Positions 25,790-36,904 are shown, counted from the stretch's first letter. The stretch is DNA of 64,000 nt from CAVYWD01 sp963772225 (GCA_963772225.1 CAVYWD010000005.1:434001-498000); one strand, 5' to 3'. Notes: generated from the letters alone by a model not told the origin. Numbers and translations: made by a program.

Positions 25790-26374
25790 TCAGGGCCCGG
25801 GCGGCGGCGGGGCGAACGCGCTGCCCAGCGCGACGTCCATCCGGCTTTGCGAATAGGCGGCCGGGAGCTCGAACTCGCCCTCGAACTGAACGACGCCGTC
25901 CGAGCGGAGCGCCGCGCGGATGGCATACCGGCCGCCCTGTAGGCCGTCGAGCTTCACCTTCCAGGCGATGGTCGGGCGGCCCCTCGCCTCCGCGAATCCA
26001 AGGGAAGCCATCTTGCGCCGGATCCACTCGAGCATCTCGTCGCGCACGGCCTGGGCGGCGCTGTCTTCCGCCGGCACGTCGAGCGACACGCGGTAGGACG
26101 GCTCCTCGCCCGCGGCCATCGAGCGCTCGATGGCGTCGGCGAGGGCGCGATCGCCCGGCGAAAGGGCGCCCTTCTTCAACCGCTGGGCGACCTGGCGCGG
26201 GTCGGCGCTGGCCGGGGCGGGCCGCGGCGCCATTCGCCTCAAATCCTCCCCGGCCGGCGCGCCGAGCGGCTGCGCGCTCTCGAGGCGCTGAGAGTGCAAG
26301 AGCAGCGCGGCCGTGAGAACCCCAGAGACGGCGGCCGCGCCTGCGAGGAGAAGGAGGCGAGCCATCGAGGCCAT
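25790..26374 (-). CDS. Membrane-anchored protein of unknown function
   Basis: 194 residues. Residues ~5-26 form a hydrophobic anchor (ARLLLLAGAAAVSGVLTAALLL), then a Pro/Ala linker and a mixed alpha/beta domain with YRVSLDVPAEDSAAQ, LEWIRRKMASLGF and VQFEGEFELP. The start could be ATG 26374 or 26365; neither has a good ribosome-binding site. Product probably faces the periplasm. No family recognised. It is convergent with the TatD-like gene 82 bp away. Confidence 0.6.
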   Translation of the reverse strand: MASMARLLLLAGAAAVSGVLTAALLLHSQRLESAQPLGAPAGEDLRRMAPRPAPASADPRQVAQRLKKGALSPGDRALADAIERSMAAGEEPSYRVSLDVPAEDSAAQAVRDEMLEWIRRKMASLGFAEARGRPTIAWKVKLDGLQGGRYAIRAALRSDGVVQFEGEFELPAAYSQSRMDVALGSAFAPPPPGP

Positions 26375-26473
26375 CTTAGGCCCGCGCCGGCGGCTCAGCC
26401 CGACGCCGCTCTCGAGAGCTCGCCTTCCCCTTTGGAGCCGGCCGCGAGATCACATCGGCTAAGTCATCGCTCC

Positions 26474-26612
26474 GAAATATCTGCTCCATCTCAACGTCCG
26501 ATCCATCCCGGCTGGCGTCGTTGCTCGTCGGTGACATGCCCTCTGGCATGCGCCCTCCTCGCGCCTCGCCATTCTTTGCGCCTCGGACGTTGAGATCTGG
26601 AGCATCTATTTC
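26474..26612. repeat. Long imperfect inverted repeat with internal hairpin (MITE-like or processing structure)
   Basis: The arm gaaatatctgctccatctca... at 26474-26501 is the reverse complement of 26583-26612 with two mismatches and a two-base gap, about 28-30 bp. Between the arms lies a perfect small hairpin, catgcc-ctct-ggcatg (26535-26550). The arms are less GC-rich than the surroundings. The structure fills most of the gap 26375-26622 and begins 10 bases after the stop of the lipoprotein gene at 26623, so it could also act as its transcript 3' end. Confidence 0.6.
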
Positions 26613-26622
26613 TGCGCGATTC

Positions 26623-27537
26623 CTAAGTCGCGGGCGTCTGCGCCTGCGGCGCCGCGGGAGGCGGCGGTGGCAGGGTCGGGCTCGGCGCCGCGGGCGCCGC
26701 GCCCTGCGGAGCCGGCGGCGGGGGAGCCGCCTGGTCCAGCTTGCGCTCCATGCGGTCGAGCCTCTCGTCCATTTTCTCCAGCTTCTTCATCTCTCGGCCG
26801 AACGCGAGGGAAATGGCAAAGCCGAAGGTGGTCATCATGAGGCTGGAAGAGACCTTGGTCTGGCCGCTGCCCTGGTTGGTCGAGCTCGACATGCCGATGC
26901 GCGTGAAGTCGACGAACGGCCGGAAGGCGAAGGTCGAGCCGTGGAAGTCCAGTCCGACGGCGCCGCCGTAGAAGAGGCCGCTGCCGGCGAGGTAGCCTGC
27001 CAGGCTGCTGTCGGTGGAGGCGCTGGCGTCGGTCAGGTACCAGTAGCCGATCTTTCCGCAGGCGGTCACCGCGAAGCTCGGCGTGACCTCGTAGGTGGCG
27101 ATCACCGGCGCGGTGAGCTGGAGAATGGACGTGAAGCCGAGCGGCGTGAACGCGATGCCCGGGGCGACCGCCAGGTGAAGCCCGCCGGTCCGGAGGAAGC
27201 GAAACTTCCCGTCAATCTCCCCGGTGAGAGCGCCGATGGAGACCCGCCCGCCGAGCTCGACGTTCTCCGCGATGCCGAGGTGATAGCTCACCTCAGGGAT
27301 GAGGTTGGGGAGCGTGAGCGAGCCCTCGTTCTTCGTCACCGTCTGGGCGCCGCTGGGATCGGTCACCTTGCTATCGCCCAGAGAGTAGTGCGTGGCGGTC
27401 CAGCCGAGCCCGAGCTCGCCCACGCCGGGCTCCAGGGTCTTAGCGGAGCGGAGCGCGCCGCCGGTCACGCAGCCCGCGGAGAGGAAGGCGGCGATTGAAA
27501 CGCCTAGCGCCCACGGCGCGCTCGTTCGGAGTGACAT
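26623..27537 (-). CDS. Lipoprotein, probable outer-membrane beta-barrel type, Pro-rich tail
   Basis: 304 residues from ATG 27537, behind GGAG. A lipobox (LSAGC, Cys23) ends the signal peptide. Residues ~35-235 alternate polar and hydrophobic residues in beta-strand fashion with many Gly and aromatic residues (LGLGWTATHYSLGD, VELGGRVSIGALTG, GKIGYWYLT), like small OM beta-barrels. It continues with a short coiled coil (MKKLEKMDERLDRMERKLD) and a Pro/Ala-rich tail, perhaps peptidoglycan-facing. No known family was recognised. Confidence 0.65.
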   Translation of the reverse strand: MSLRTSAPWALGVSIAAFLSAGCVTGGALRSAKTLEPGVGELGLGWTATHYSLGDSKVTDPSGAQTVTKNEGSLTLPNLIPEVSYHLGIAENVELGGRVSIGALTGEIDGKFRFLRTGGLHLAVAPGIAFTPLGFTSILQLTAPVIATYEVTPSFAVTACGKIGYWYLTDASASTDSSLAGYLAGSGLFYGGAVGLDFHGSTFAFRPFVDFTRIGMSSSTNQGSGQTKVSSSLMMTTFGFAISLAFGREMKKLEKMDERLDRMERKLDQAAPPPPAPQGAAPAAPSPTLPPPPPAAPQAQTPAT

Positions 27538-27752
27538 TGTTTGTGCTCCAATGAAGGTGGGGTGAAATCAAGAAAGGGTCGCTGACCTAAGCAACCGTTG
27601 CGCCATCGATGGGAGCCCGGGACGAGCCGGCCCGCGCGACAGCGCGCCGCATCGGACGCGACATTCGTGTCGCGTTCGCGTGCTCCGCTGTGCGTCTGGC
27701 GAGGCAGCCCGCGGCAGTATGCCTCATCGGCCGAAATGCGAGGGACGGGCTT

Positions 27753-28589
27753 TCAAAGGCGCCGGATGACGGCCATCTTGCGCGCGCCCAGGCCCTCGAC
27801 GAGAGGAGGCGGGACGCCGACCTCCTCGCGCCAGAACCGCTCGCTCCCGAGCAGCTGGGCGATCGCCGTCAGGTGCGCGTCCTGCGTGAGGATGACCCCG
27901 CCCGGCCGAAGCTTCGGAACCAGGTGCACGAGGCACGTCCGCGTCGAGGAGAGCAGGTCGACGTCGAGCACCGCCACGTCCACCGGGCCGCGGAAGCCGG
28001 GCAGCGTCTCCTCGAACCAGCCCTTGTGCCATTCGCAGACGCCCGGTGCGCCGAAGCGCTCCACCGCGCGCTTTGCCACCGGCAGGCGCCCGGCGAAAGC
28101 CCCCGCGCGAAAGACCACCGGCCCCGAGCCATCGAGCCGCGTGTGGCGCTCGCCGTTCTCGGGCATGCCGCGGAAGGAGTCGAAGACGTGCAGGCGCCCG
28201 CCGGCCCGCGCCGCGACCAGGCTGAGCTTGGCGGTGCTCGCTCCCTTGGCGGCGCCGCACTCGACCACGGTCAGCCCCTCGCGCCCGGCGAGTTTCAGGA
28301 TGGCGTCCGCCGCCGCCAGGATCTCGGCCTGGGTGTGCCAGCAGCGGATGGCGTTGGTGATGGCCACGAAGCGCGCGAGGAGCCGCGCTCGCTCGACGAA
28401 GGGGAGCGGGGCGGGGTAGCGCGCCGTCAGGAACGCGAGGGTCGCCGGTCGGTCGCGCGTCGCCAGGAGCTGGAGCAATCGGAGCTTCCGATAGAGGGAG
28501 CCCGGGCCGCGCGCGCCCAGCTTCAGCGGCGGCCGGCGCGGCCGCTTGCGCAGCGGAATCCAGGAAGGGAGCTCGGCGCCGACGGTCAC
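27753..28589 (-). CDS. TylF/MycF-like SAM-dependent O-methyltransferase
   Basis: 278 residues from GTG 28589. The order of motifs fits the macrocin-O-methyltransferase (TylF) family: VVECGAAKGASTAKL for SAM binding, LHVFDSFRGMPE, VDVAVLDVDLLSSTRTCL with its acidic metal-binding pair, and LRPGGVILTQDAHL. Characterised members methylate sugar hydroxyls in antibiotics, but many homologues lie in polysaccharide clusters; no biosynthetic cluster is visible here. The 215 bp to the lipoprotein downstream contain a perfect 7-bp stem with a TTCG loop at 27657-27674. Confidence 0.75.
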   Translation of the reverse strand: MTVGAELPSWIPLRKRPRRPPLKLGARGPGSLYRKLRLLQLLATRDRPATLAFLTARYPAPLPFVERARLLARFVAITNAIRCWHTQAEILAAADAILKLAGREGLTVVECGAAKGASTAKLSLVAARAGGRLHVFDSFRGMPENGERHTRLDGSGPVVFRAGAFAGRLPVAKRAVERFGAPGVCEWHKGWFEETLPGFRGPVDVAVLDVDLLSSTRTCLVHLVPKLRPGGVILTQDAHLTAIAQLLGSERFWREEVGVPPPLVEGLGARKMAVIRRL

Positions 28590-28663
28590 CTGAGGCGGTA
28601 TAGCACGCGCCGGCGCGTGCGCCTTCGCTGGCGAGCGAGCCCGGCATGGAGGAGACTCCCCCC

Positions 28664-30604
<1,941 letters not shown>

Positions 30605-30712
30605 AGGCGGTTCAGGGGCTGGCGTCGAGGGGAGGCCGGGGCGTAGCGCTGGCCCTTCCCTGCACCGCCGCGCGCGCGCCGGTCGGCGTACCCGGACATG
30701 GACAGGAAGGTT

Positions 30713-30994
30713 TCAGGCCACCGCGGCGGCGAAGGACGCGAAGAGGTCGCCCGGCAGAGGGTGAGCGAGCCGCCAGGTGACGGCCATGGGGAGCTCGCCC
30801 TCGTGGTTCACGTAGGTCCCCGGCCCGAGGAAGTAGAAGGCGCGCTCGTCGCTTCGCTGCCGGGCGAAGAGCATGACGTGCGTGCCGAGCTCGGCGTGGC
30901 GCCGGTAGCGCAGGCCGGTCTCGCTGTCGGCCCGGGTGACCGACTGGCTCTCCCAGTGGACGAGGTCGCGGCTGATGGCGTAGTCGCGGTGCGC
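30713..30994 (-). pseudogene. C-terminal remnant of a DUF3427 helicase
   Basis: A 93-residue minus-strand frame ending at TGA 30713 reads DLVHWESQSVTRADSETG, RYRRHAEL, VMLFARQR and FYFLGPGTYVNHEGELPMA, the DUF3427 domain found at the C-terminus of restriction-type DEAD/DEAH helicases. No start is present: the frame emerges directly from the stop of the site-2 protease gene at 30995. The N-terminal helicase is missing. The rest of the gap after the kinase stop at 30604 is short and empty. Confidence 0.8.
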
Positions 30995-31681
30995 CTACCG
31001 GCCGATCGTCTCGACGAGGCCCTGCATCACTCCAAAGAAATAGCTCGCAGGCCCCGCGACAATCGGCGCGCCCATATAAACGATTCCCAGCAGCAGAATG
31101 GGCCCAACGAACGTGAACATCTCCCACGTCGGTCGAAGCCTCACCGGGAGGAGCGCCTCGGCGATCCTGCTCCCGTCGAGGGGCGGGATGGGCAGCAGGT
31201 TGAACAGCGCGAGCGTGACATTGAGCTGGACGAGCCCCGGCACATACTCATTTCCGAGCGCGTCTCCGGCGAGGAGCATGCGCATCGGAGCCCCGGGGAC
31301 GATGACCTGTGGCGCGACCCTGGCCAACAGCCCGAGCGCCACAGCGCAAAGCATCGCAATCGCCAAGTTCGCGAGCGGCCCCGCGCTCGCCGCGATCACG
31401 ACGCCCCTGAGCACCCGCGTGCCGCGCCTGAGTTGCGCCGGGTCGATGGGGACGGGGCGGGCCCAGCCGAACGGAACCCGAAGGAAGGGGAGCAGGATCG
31501 TCCCGAGGAGGTCGACGTGCGCGAACGGGTTGAGCGTCAAGCGGCCCATGCGCTCGGCGGTGTCGTCCCCCAGGCGCCGCGCGCTCCAGGCGTGCGCCCA
31601 CTCGTGGACGCACAGCGAGAGCATGAGGAGGATGATGAGCAGCACCCGAGACAGCAGGTCGGCCAAAGATTTGGGGAACAA
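30995..31681 (-). CDS. Site-2 protease family membrane zinc protease (M50)
   Basis: 228 residues from TTG 31681, the first start after a GGGGG run. The zinc motif HEWAH (His26, Glu27, His30) lies in the first membrane span, and the third ligand motif FNLLPIPPLDGSRI is present. About five to six hydrophobic segments follow the short S2P core, without PDZ domain, matching the compact 'site-2 protease family' proteins of bacteria. It probably cleaves within or near the inner membrane; substrate unknown. Its stop abuts the DUF3427 remnant. Confidence 0.9.
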   Translation of the reverse strand: MFPKSLADLLSRVLLIILLMLSLCVHEWAHAWSARRLGDDTAERMGRLTLNPFAHVDLLGTILLPFLRVPFGWARPVPIDPAQLRRGTRVLRGVVIAASAGPLANLAIAMLCAVALGLLARVAPQVIVPGAPMRMLLAGDALGNEYVPGLVQLNVTLALFNLLPIPPLDGSRIAEALLPVRLRPTWEMFTFVGPILLLGIVYMGAPIVAGPASYFFGVMQGLVETIGR

Positions 31682-32224
31682 CGCAACCCCCGAGGGAAAA
31701 GCCAGAGCTTGCTAGCAGCGCGGGAACGGGGGCAACTCGTGCGCAGCCTGCAGCTGCGCGAGTGTTCGCCCCGCGGCGCCCGATCCTCGCGCGGCGACGT
31801 GAGCTCGCCGCGCGCTCCTCGCCCTGCCCGGTGAACGTCGCCGCGGACTTCCCCTGCCGCCGACCTTCGAAGAGCTCGGTCCCTCGGCGGTGAGCACTGC
31901 GGGCGACCGCATCCCTTCTCGTCCTCCTTCCTGCCTCCTTCGCCGACCTGTTCTGTCCGTGCACGAGCGAGGCGATGAGCTGCTTCCAGGCGATGACTGG
32001 CTCGCCGACCCTCGCCATGCCACCGACCCGCCGGCCGCTCGCTTGGCAGCTCCACTTGGGCTCCGCCAGGGCCGACGGTCTTCCAAAGTAGGCTTCCCGG
32101 CGAAGGCCCCAGGCCCGCGCCGCCAGCGCCTCGGACGAGGTTGCGGCGGCCGCTTTCTAAAGGCCAGGCCGCGTGACGACAGGCAGGCGATGACGCCTGC
32201 CCTCTCCCCAGGAGCGACGACACC
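31682..32224. other. 543-bp leader region of pyk with a hairpin before its start
   Basis: No gene is supported here; open frames in this stretch have no recognisable protein pattern. Just before pyk, ggcaggcg-atga-cgcctgcc (32182-32201) forms a perfect 8-bp hairpin with a 4-base loop, 23 bases before the ATG. It lies upstream of the GGAGCGA ribosome-binding site. Whether it regulates translation cannot be told. Confidence 0.5.
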
Positions 32225-33666
32225 ATGCCCGCCTCGCGACGCCAGACCAAGATCGTCTGCACCTTGGGCCCCTCCAGCCGCACGCCGGAGGTGATCCGCG
32301 CTCTGCTCGAGGCGGGGATGGACGTGGCGCGGCTCAACTTCTCGCACGACACGCCCGACCGCCACGCCCAGGCCATCGCCACGCTGCGCGCCGAGGCGCA
32401 GCGACTGGGTCGCGAGGTGGCCATCTTCGCCGACCTGCAGGGCCCCAAGATCCGCACCAACTGCTTCCCCGGCGGGCACATCCTGCTCGCCGACGGCGCG
32501 CCGGTGCGCGTCGCCTGCTCCAGCGAGGACGGCGCCGAGGGGCGCATCACTACCCGCTATCTGCCGCTCGTCCGCGACGCCGCGCCGGGCGACCGCGTCC
32601 TCCTCAACGACGGCTTCATCGAGCTCAAAGTGGTGTCCAAGGACGGCGACGGCCTGCGCTGCGAGGTGGTCCACGGCGGCGAGCTGAAGGACCGCCGCGG
32701 CATCAACCTGCCGGGCGTGAAGCTGGAGGTGCCGGCGCTGACGGAGAAGGACGTCGCCGATGCCCGCTTCGCCATCGCCCACGACGTGGACTTCCTGGCG
32801 CTCTCCTTCGTGCGCACGCCCGAGGACGTGCTGCAGCTCAAGGCGCTCATCGCCGAGCAGCCGCGGCGAGTCCAGGTCATCGCCAAGATCGAAAAGCCCG
32901 AGGCGCTCGACAACCTCGAGGCCATCCTCAAGGTGAGCGACGCGGTGATGGTGGCCCGCGGCGACCTGGGCGTGGAGCTCGGCATCGAGAAAGTCCCTGC
33001 GGCGCAGAAGCAGGTCATCCGCCAGGCGCTCAGCCGCGGCATCCCGGTCATCACCGCCACCCAGATGCTGGAGTCGATGATCGCCAACGCCCGCCCCACC
33101 CGCGCCGAGGTCTCCGACGTGGCCAACGCGGTCTTCGACGGCACCGACGCGCTGATGCTCTCCGGCGAGACCTCCGCCGGGGCCTTCCCGGTGGAGTCGG
33201 TGCGGATCGATGCCGGGAGATCATCGACGCCGCCGAGCGGCAGGGGACCTACTTCAACTTCGACGACTGGCAGATCCTAGACAGCTCGTCGTCCAAGCTG
33301 GGCATGTCCCTGGGCAAGGCAGCGCGGCTGTTCGCCGACCAGGCGGGAGCCAAGGCCATGGGCTGCCTCTCCGACACTGGCAACGCCGCCATCCGCCTCA
33401 CCGCTCAGCGGCCGCCCATCCCGGTGTTCATGTTCTCGCGCCACCAGGACAGCGTGCGGCGAATGTCCCTGGTGCGCGGCGCGCACGGCGTGCTCCTCGA
33501 CGCCCCCTTGCCCGCGGGCGGGGTCTTCCCGGCGATGGAGCGGATTCTCCTGCAGCGCGGGGAGATCCAGCGCGGCGACGTGGTGGTCTACACGGCGGGG
33601 ATCTCGCAGCACAAGAACCTCACCACCAACACCATCCACATCCGCACCGCCGCCGAGGACCTCTGA
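32225..33666 (+). CDS. pyk: Pyruvate kinase, frameshifted as written
   Basis: Two frames together give a normal 480-residue pyruvate kinase: 32225-33214 (TKIVCTLGPSSRT, MDVARLNFSH, FADLQGPKIR, NDGFIELKV, KIEKPEAL, VMVARGDLGVE, TATQMLESM, DALMLSGETSAG) and 33214-33666 (MGCLSDTGNAAIRL ... QHKNLTTNTIHI). The switch lies at gccggg (33212-33217): adding one C would restore VRIDAREIIDAAERQG. The enzyme makes pyruvate and ATP from phosphoenolpyruvate. Because the sequence beyond the break is fully conserved, a sequencing/assembly error or a very recent mutation is likelier than old decay. Start ATG 32225 follows GGAGCGACGAC. Confidence 0.93.
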
Positions 33667-33890
33667 GGCGTCGCAGGCGCCTCGCGCGGCAGCTCTGCGG
33701 CCCTTCCTGAGGTGGGCGATCCCGCGCCGCCGGGCCACGGGCCGCGCGCGCGAGGGCCGTCGCGCCCCCTTCGTTGCGGCGAGGAGGCCGTTGCCGCGCT
33801 GGAACCATTCGCCGCTTCGTCCTAGACTTTTTCGAGTCAGCGGCGCGGCCCGGAAGAGACGTCCGGCGAGAAAGCCGGCGGACGACACCT

Positions 33891-34595
33891 ATGGTCCAGT
33901 TCAACCACACCGGCCGAGAGCTGACGATCAAGGTCGTCTATTACGGCCCGGGCCTGTCCGGCAAGACCACCAACCTGCAGCGCCTGCACGAGCGGGTGAC
34001 CGAGGCCGCGCGCGGGCGGCTGCTCATGGTGGACACCGCGGACGACCGCACCCTCTTCTTCGACATGATGCCCGTCTTCTTCGAGACGCGGAACGGGTTG
34101 AAGGTGAAGGTCAAGCTCTACACGGTGCCCGGGCAGGTCATCCACAACGCGACCCGCAAGGTCGTCCTGCAGGGCGCCGACGGCGTCATCTTCGTCGCCG
34201 AGGGCCGGCGCGGCGCCGCCGCCGAGAACAACAAGTACTGGCGCAACCTCCAGGACAACCTGAAGGAGAACGGCTTCACCCGGGGCGAGGTCCCCATCGT
34301 CATCCAGTTCAACAAGCTCGACCTGCCCGACGCGCAGACCGCCGAGGAGATCGACGAAGTCCGCCGGCGCGGCAAGGAGCCGGTCTTCGGCGCGGTGGCC
34401 ATCCGCGGTGAGGGCGTGGTGGAGACCCTCCACGGCGTGCTCCAGCTCACCTTCCGTCAGCTCGACGAGCGCCTGGGGCTCTCGGCGAAGTTCGGCTTGC
34501 CCGAGCGCGAGTTCCTCACCCAGGTCTTTCGCCAGGTCGACCTGACCGACACCGCGGTGGAGGCGCTCTTCCCCAGGGGGGCCGGAAATGGTTGA
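33891..34595 (+). CDS. MglA-like small GTPase with extended C-terminus
   Basis: 234 residues. G1 GPGLSGKTT (19-27), PM3-like TVPGQ (78-82) and G4 NKLD (141-144) match MglA, the Ras-like polarity switch of Myxococcus. MglA is about 195 residues; this protein has some 40 extra C-terminal residues. Start ATG 33891 gives the typical MVQFN opening. The gene overlaps the following PocR-type histidine kinase by 8 bp, so the two are co-translated. No mglB is nearby. It may be a paralogue with a signalling role rather than gliding itself. Confidence 0.88.
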   Translation: MVQFNHTGRELTIKVVYYGPGLSGKTTNLQRLHERVTEAARGRLLMVDTADDRTLFFDMMPVFFETRNGLKVKVKLYTVPGQVIHNATRKVVLQGADGVIFVAEGRRGAAAENNKYWRNLQDNLKENGFTRGEVPIVIQFNKLDLPDAQTAEEIDEVRRRGKEPVFGAVAIRGEGVVETLHGVLQLTFRQLDERLGLSAKFGLPEREFLTQVFRQVDLTDTAVEALFPRGAGNG

Positions 34596-36072
34596 GCAGC
34601 GGCCCGGCTCGGAGCGAGCTCCGCCCGCGGCGGCCGCGGCGCCGGCCGAGTCGGCTCTGCAGAGAAAGCTCTCGCTCTCGGACATGCTCGACCTCCCCAG
34701 CTTCACCGAGGTCTGCAAGGGCTTCGCGGAGCTCTACCGGCTCGGGGTCAAGGTCTACGAGGAGAACGGCCCCAAGCTGGTCGACATCCGCTCGCCGAAC
34801 AGCGAGTACTGCACCTACCTCTTCGAGTTCCCGAGCAGCCGGGCGGTCTGCACCCGCACGGTGGCGCGGGTAAAGGACGGGCCGGTCGAGGCCAAGGACG
34901 GCGCGCGGTCCCTGAACGGCGACGCGCCGCAGGACATCTTCGCCGTGCCCTGCTTCTCCGGCTGCCGCTACCTGGTCATGCCCATCCGCCACGAGGGCGA
35001 CGTGCTGGGGCGCGCGGTCTTCGGGCCGTTCGTCCCCGAAGACCTCGCGGGGCCGCCAGCGAGCGTCGCGTCCTCGACCGGGGCCGGCTTCGACCCTCGC
35101 CGCGCCCAGGACGCGATGCAGCGGATGCGGCACGCTCCCGAGTCGACGGTGGCCAAGGTGATGGGGCACTTCCGGGCCATGGTCGACACGCTGGTCTTTG
35201 CAGGTGAAAAAGTCTTTCTCACCTCGCAAGTGCACATCGAGGCCACGCGCGAGGCGTTCCGGGAGATCGAGGCGAAGAACCGCGAGCTCACCCTCACCAA
35301 CGATCGGCTGCGCGAGCTCGACCGGCTCAAGTCGAACTTCCTCGCCACCGTCTCGCACGAGCTGCGCACGCCGCTCACCTCCATCATCGGCTACTCCGAG
35401 ATGCTGGCGCAGGGGATGGCGGGCGCGCTGAACGCCGACCAGGACGAGTACGTCAAGACCATCCTGGACAAGAGCGAGAGCCTGCTCGCGCTCATCAGCT
35501 CCATCCTCGACATGACCCAGATCGAGGCTGGGCGCATCCGGCTCGCGCTCAGCCCCTGCGACGTCAACGACGTGGTCAAGCAGGCGGTGACCTCGGTGAC
35601 GCCGCAGGCGCAGAAGAAGCGCCTCCACCTCGAGGCGCGCTACGCCCCGGGCATGGGGCGGGCCTCCATCGACCGCGAGAAGGTCCGCCAGTGCCTGGTG
35701 AACCTGCTCGCGAACTCGCTCAAGTTCACGCCCGACGGCGGCAGGGTGCGGGTCACCGTGCTGCCCGACTCGCCGCCCGGGCTCCACCCGCCCGGCCGCA
35801 TGGCCTTCGCCATCATGGTCGAGGACACCGGCATCGGCATCCCGAAGGAGCAGTTCGACCGCATCTTCGAGACCTTCTACCAGGTGGACCAGAGCTCCAC
35901 GCGCCAGCACGGCGGCGCGGGCCTGGGCCTGTCCATCGTGAAGAGCTTCGTCGAGGCCCACAGCGGCAGGATCCACGTCGAGAGCGAGGTCGGGCGCTAC
36001 AGCCGGTTCATCGTCGCCATCCCCTACTCGCCCGAGGCCCCCGTGGAGCCCGACGGGGCGGGGCCGTTCTAG
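34588..36072 (+). CDS. Histidine kinase with PocR ligand-binding domain
   Basis: 494 residues. Residues ~26-210 match the PocR sensory domain: SLSDMLDLPSFTEVCKGF, and four cysteines (75, 88, 122, 126; YCTYLFEF ... PCFSGCRYLVMPI) that suggest a metal or redox site. Then a coiled coil (~214-250), HisKA with His257 (SHELRTPLTSIIGYSEM) and HATPase (NLLANSLKF, VEDTGIGIP, GAGLGLSIV). No membrane span, so it senses cytoplasmic signals. It overlaps the MglA-like GTPase gene by 8 bp, suggesting GTPase state and kinase activity are coupled. No response regulator is adjacent. Confidence 0.9.
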   Translation: MVEQRPGSERAPPAAAAAPAESALQRKLSLSDMLDLPSFTEVCKGFAELYRLGVKVYEENGPKLVDIRSPNSEYCTYLFEFPSSRAVCTRTVARVKDGPVEAKDGARSLNGDAPQDIFAVPCFSGCRYLVMPIRHEGDVLGRAVFGPFVPEDLAGPPASVASSTGAGFDPRRAQDAMQRMRHAPESTVAKVMGHFRAMVDTLVFAGEKVFLTSQVHIEATREAFREIEAKNRELTLTNDRLRELDRLKSNFLATVSHELRTPLTSIIGYSEMLAQGMAGALNADQDEYVKTILDKSESLLALISSILDMTQIEAGRIRLALSPCDVNDVVKQAVTSVTPQAQKKRLHLEARYAPGMGRASIDREKVRQCLVNLLANSLKFTPDGGRVRVTVLPDSPPGLHPPGRMAFAIMVEDTGIGIPKEQFDRIFETFYQVDQSSTRQHGGAGLGLSIVKSFVEAHSGRIHVESEVGRYSRFIVAIPYSPEAPVEPDGAGPF

Positions 36073-36088
36073 GCCGAGCGCCTCCGCC

Positions 36089-36904
36089 ATGCCCGAGCTG
36101 CCCGAGGTCGAGTTCGCGGCGCAGAAGCTTTGCGAGTGGATGGTGGGCCGGCGCGTGGTCCGCCTTTCGGCCGAGGCGTCGCACGTCTTGCGCGGCGCTT
36201 CGCCGCGCGCCATCGCCCGGGCGCTCGAGGGCCGGCGCCTCACGTCGGTACGGCGGCGGGGCAAGCACCTCATCCTCGAATTCGAGGGCGGCATGGGCGC
36301 GCTCCTGCACCTGGGAATGACCGGCAAGCTCGTGCGCCGGCCGGCGGGCGCCGAGGAGCGCTACAGCCGCGCGCGCTTCGAGCTCGACGACGGGCGCGCC
36401 GTCCACCTGCGCGACCCGCGCAAGTTCGGGCGGCTCGCGGCGGGGCCGGTCGAAGCGCTCGAGCGCCGCGAGGAGCTCGCGGGACTGGGGCCGGACGCCA
36501 AGGACCCGCCCGTGAGCGCCGCCGCCCTCGCCGAGCGCCTGGGGCGGACGCGGCGGCCGGTGAAGGTCGCGCTGATGGACCAGAAGCTGCTCGCGGGGCT
36601 GGGGAACCTCCACGCCGCCGAGGCGCTCTACCGCGCCGGCCTGTCGCCCAAGCGGCCGAGCTGCCGTCTCCGGGGCGAGGAGCTCGAGCGACTCGCGGGG
36701 GCCATCGCCGAGACCCTCCGCTTCGCCCTCGACCAGATGCCGAAGGGCGACAGCGACCTCGAGTACGTCGAGGAGCCCGGCGCGCCGAATCCGTTTCTCG
36801 TGTACGGGAGGGCCGGCGAGCCGTGCCGCCGGTGTGGCGCAGCGGTGCGCTCCTTCGCCCAGGGCGGCCGGACGACGTTCTACTGCCCGCGGTGCCAGAA
36901 GTGA
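36089..36904 (+). CDS. mutM: Formamidopyrimidine-DNA glycosylase (Fpg/Nei family)
   Basis: 271 residues, normal for Fpg/Nei. The N-terminus MPELPEVE carries the catalytic Pro2 and Glu3; a helix-two-turn-helix with QKLLAGLGNLHAAEAL and a C-terminal zinc finger CRRCG...CPRCQ complete the family pattern. It removes oxidised purines such as 8-oxoguanine and cuts the abasic strand. Assignment as Fpg rather than Nei is supported by the MPELPEVE start; Nei usually begins MPEGPEI. 17 bp after the kinase gene, likely the end of the same transcript. Confidence 0.93.
   Translation: MPELPEVEFAAQKLCEWMVGRRVVRLSAEASHVLRGASPRAIARALEGRRLTSVRRRGKHLILEFEGGMGALLHLGMTGKLVRRPAGAEERYSRARFELDDGRAVHLRDPRKFGRLAAGPVEALERREELAGLGPDAKDPPVSAAALAERLGRTRRPVKVALMDQKLLAGLGNLHAAEALYRAGLSPKRPSCRLRGEELERLAGAIAETLRFALDQMPKGDSDLEYVEEPGAPNPFLVYGRAGEPCRRCGAAVRSFAQGGRTTFYCPRCQK

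Noticed and set aside
27657..27674. Hairpin cgcgaca-ttcg-tgtcgcg as a terminator
   Set aside because: The stem is perfect but no U-run follows on the minus strand, and no neighbouring gene end is close enough.
31890..32294. 134-codon open frame upstream of pyk
   Set aside because: Low-complexity Arg/Pro/Ala sequence that overlaps the pyk start in another frame.
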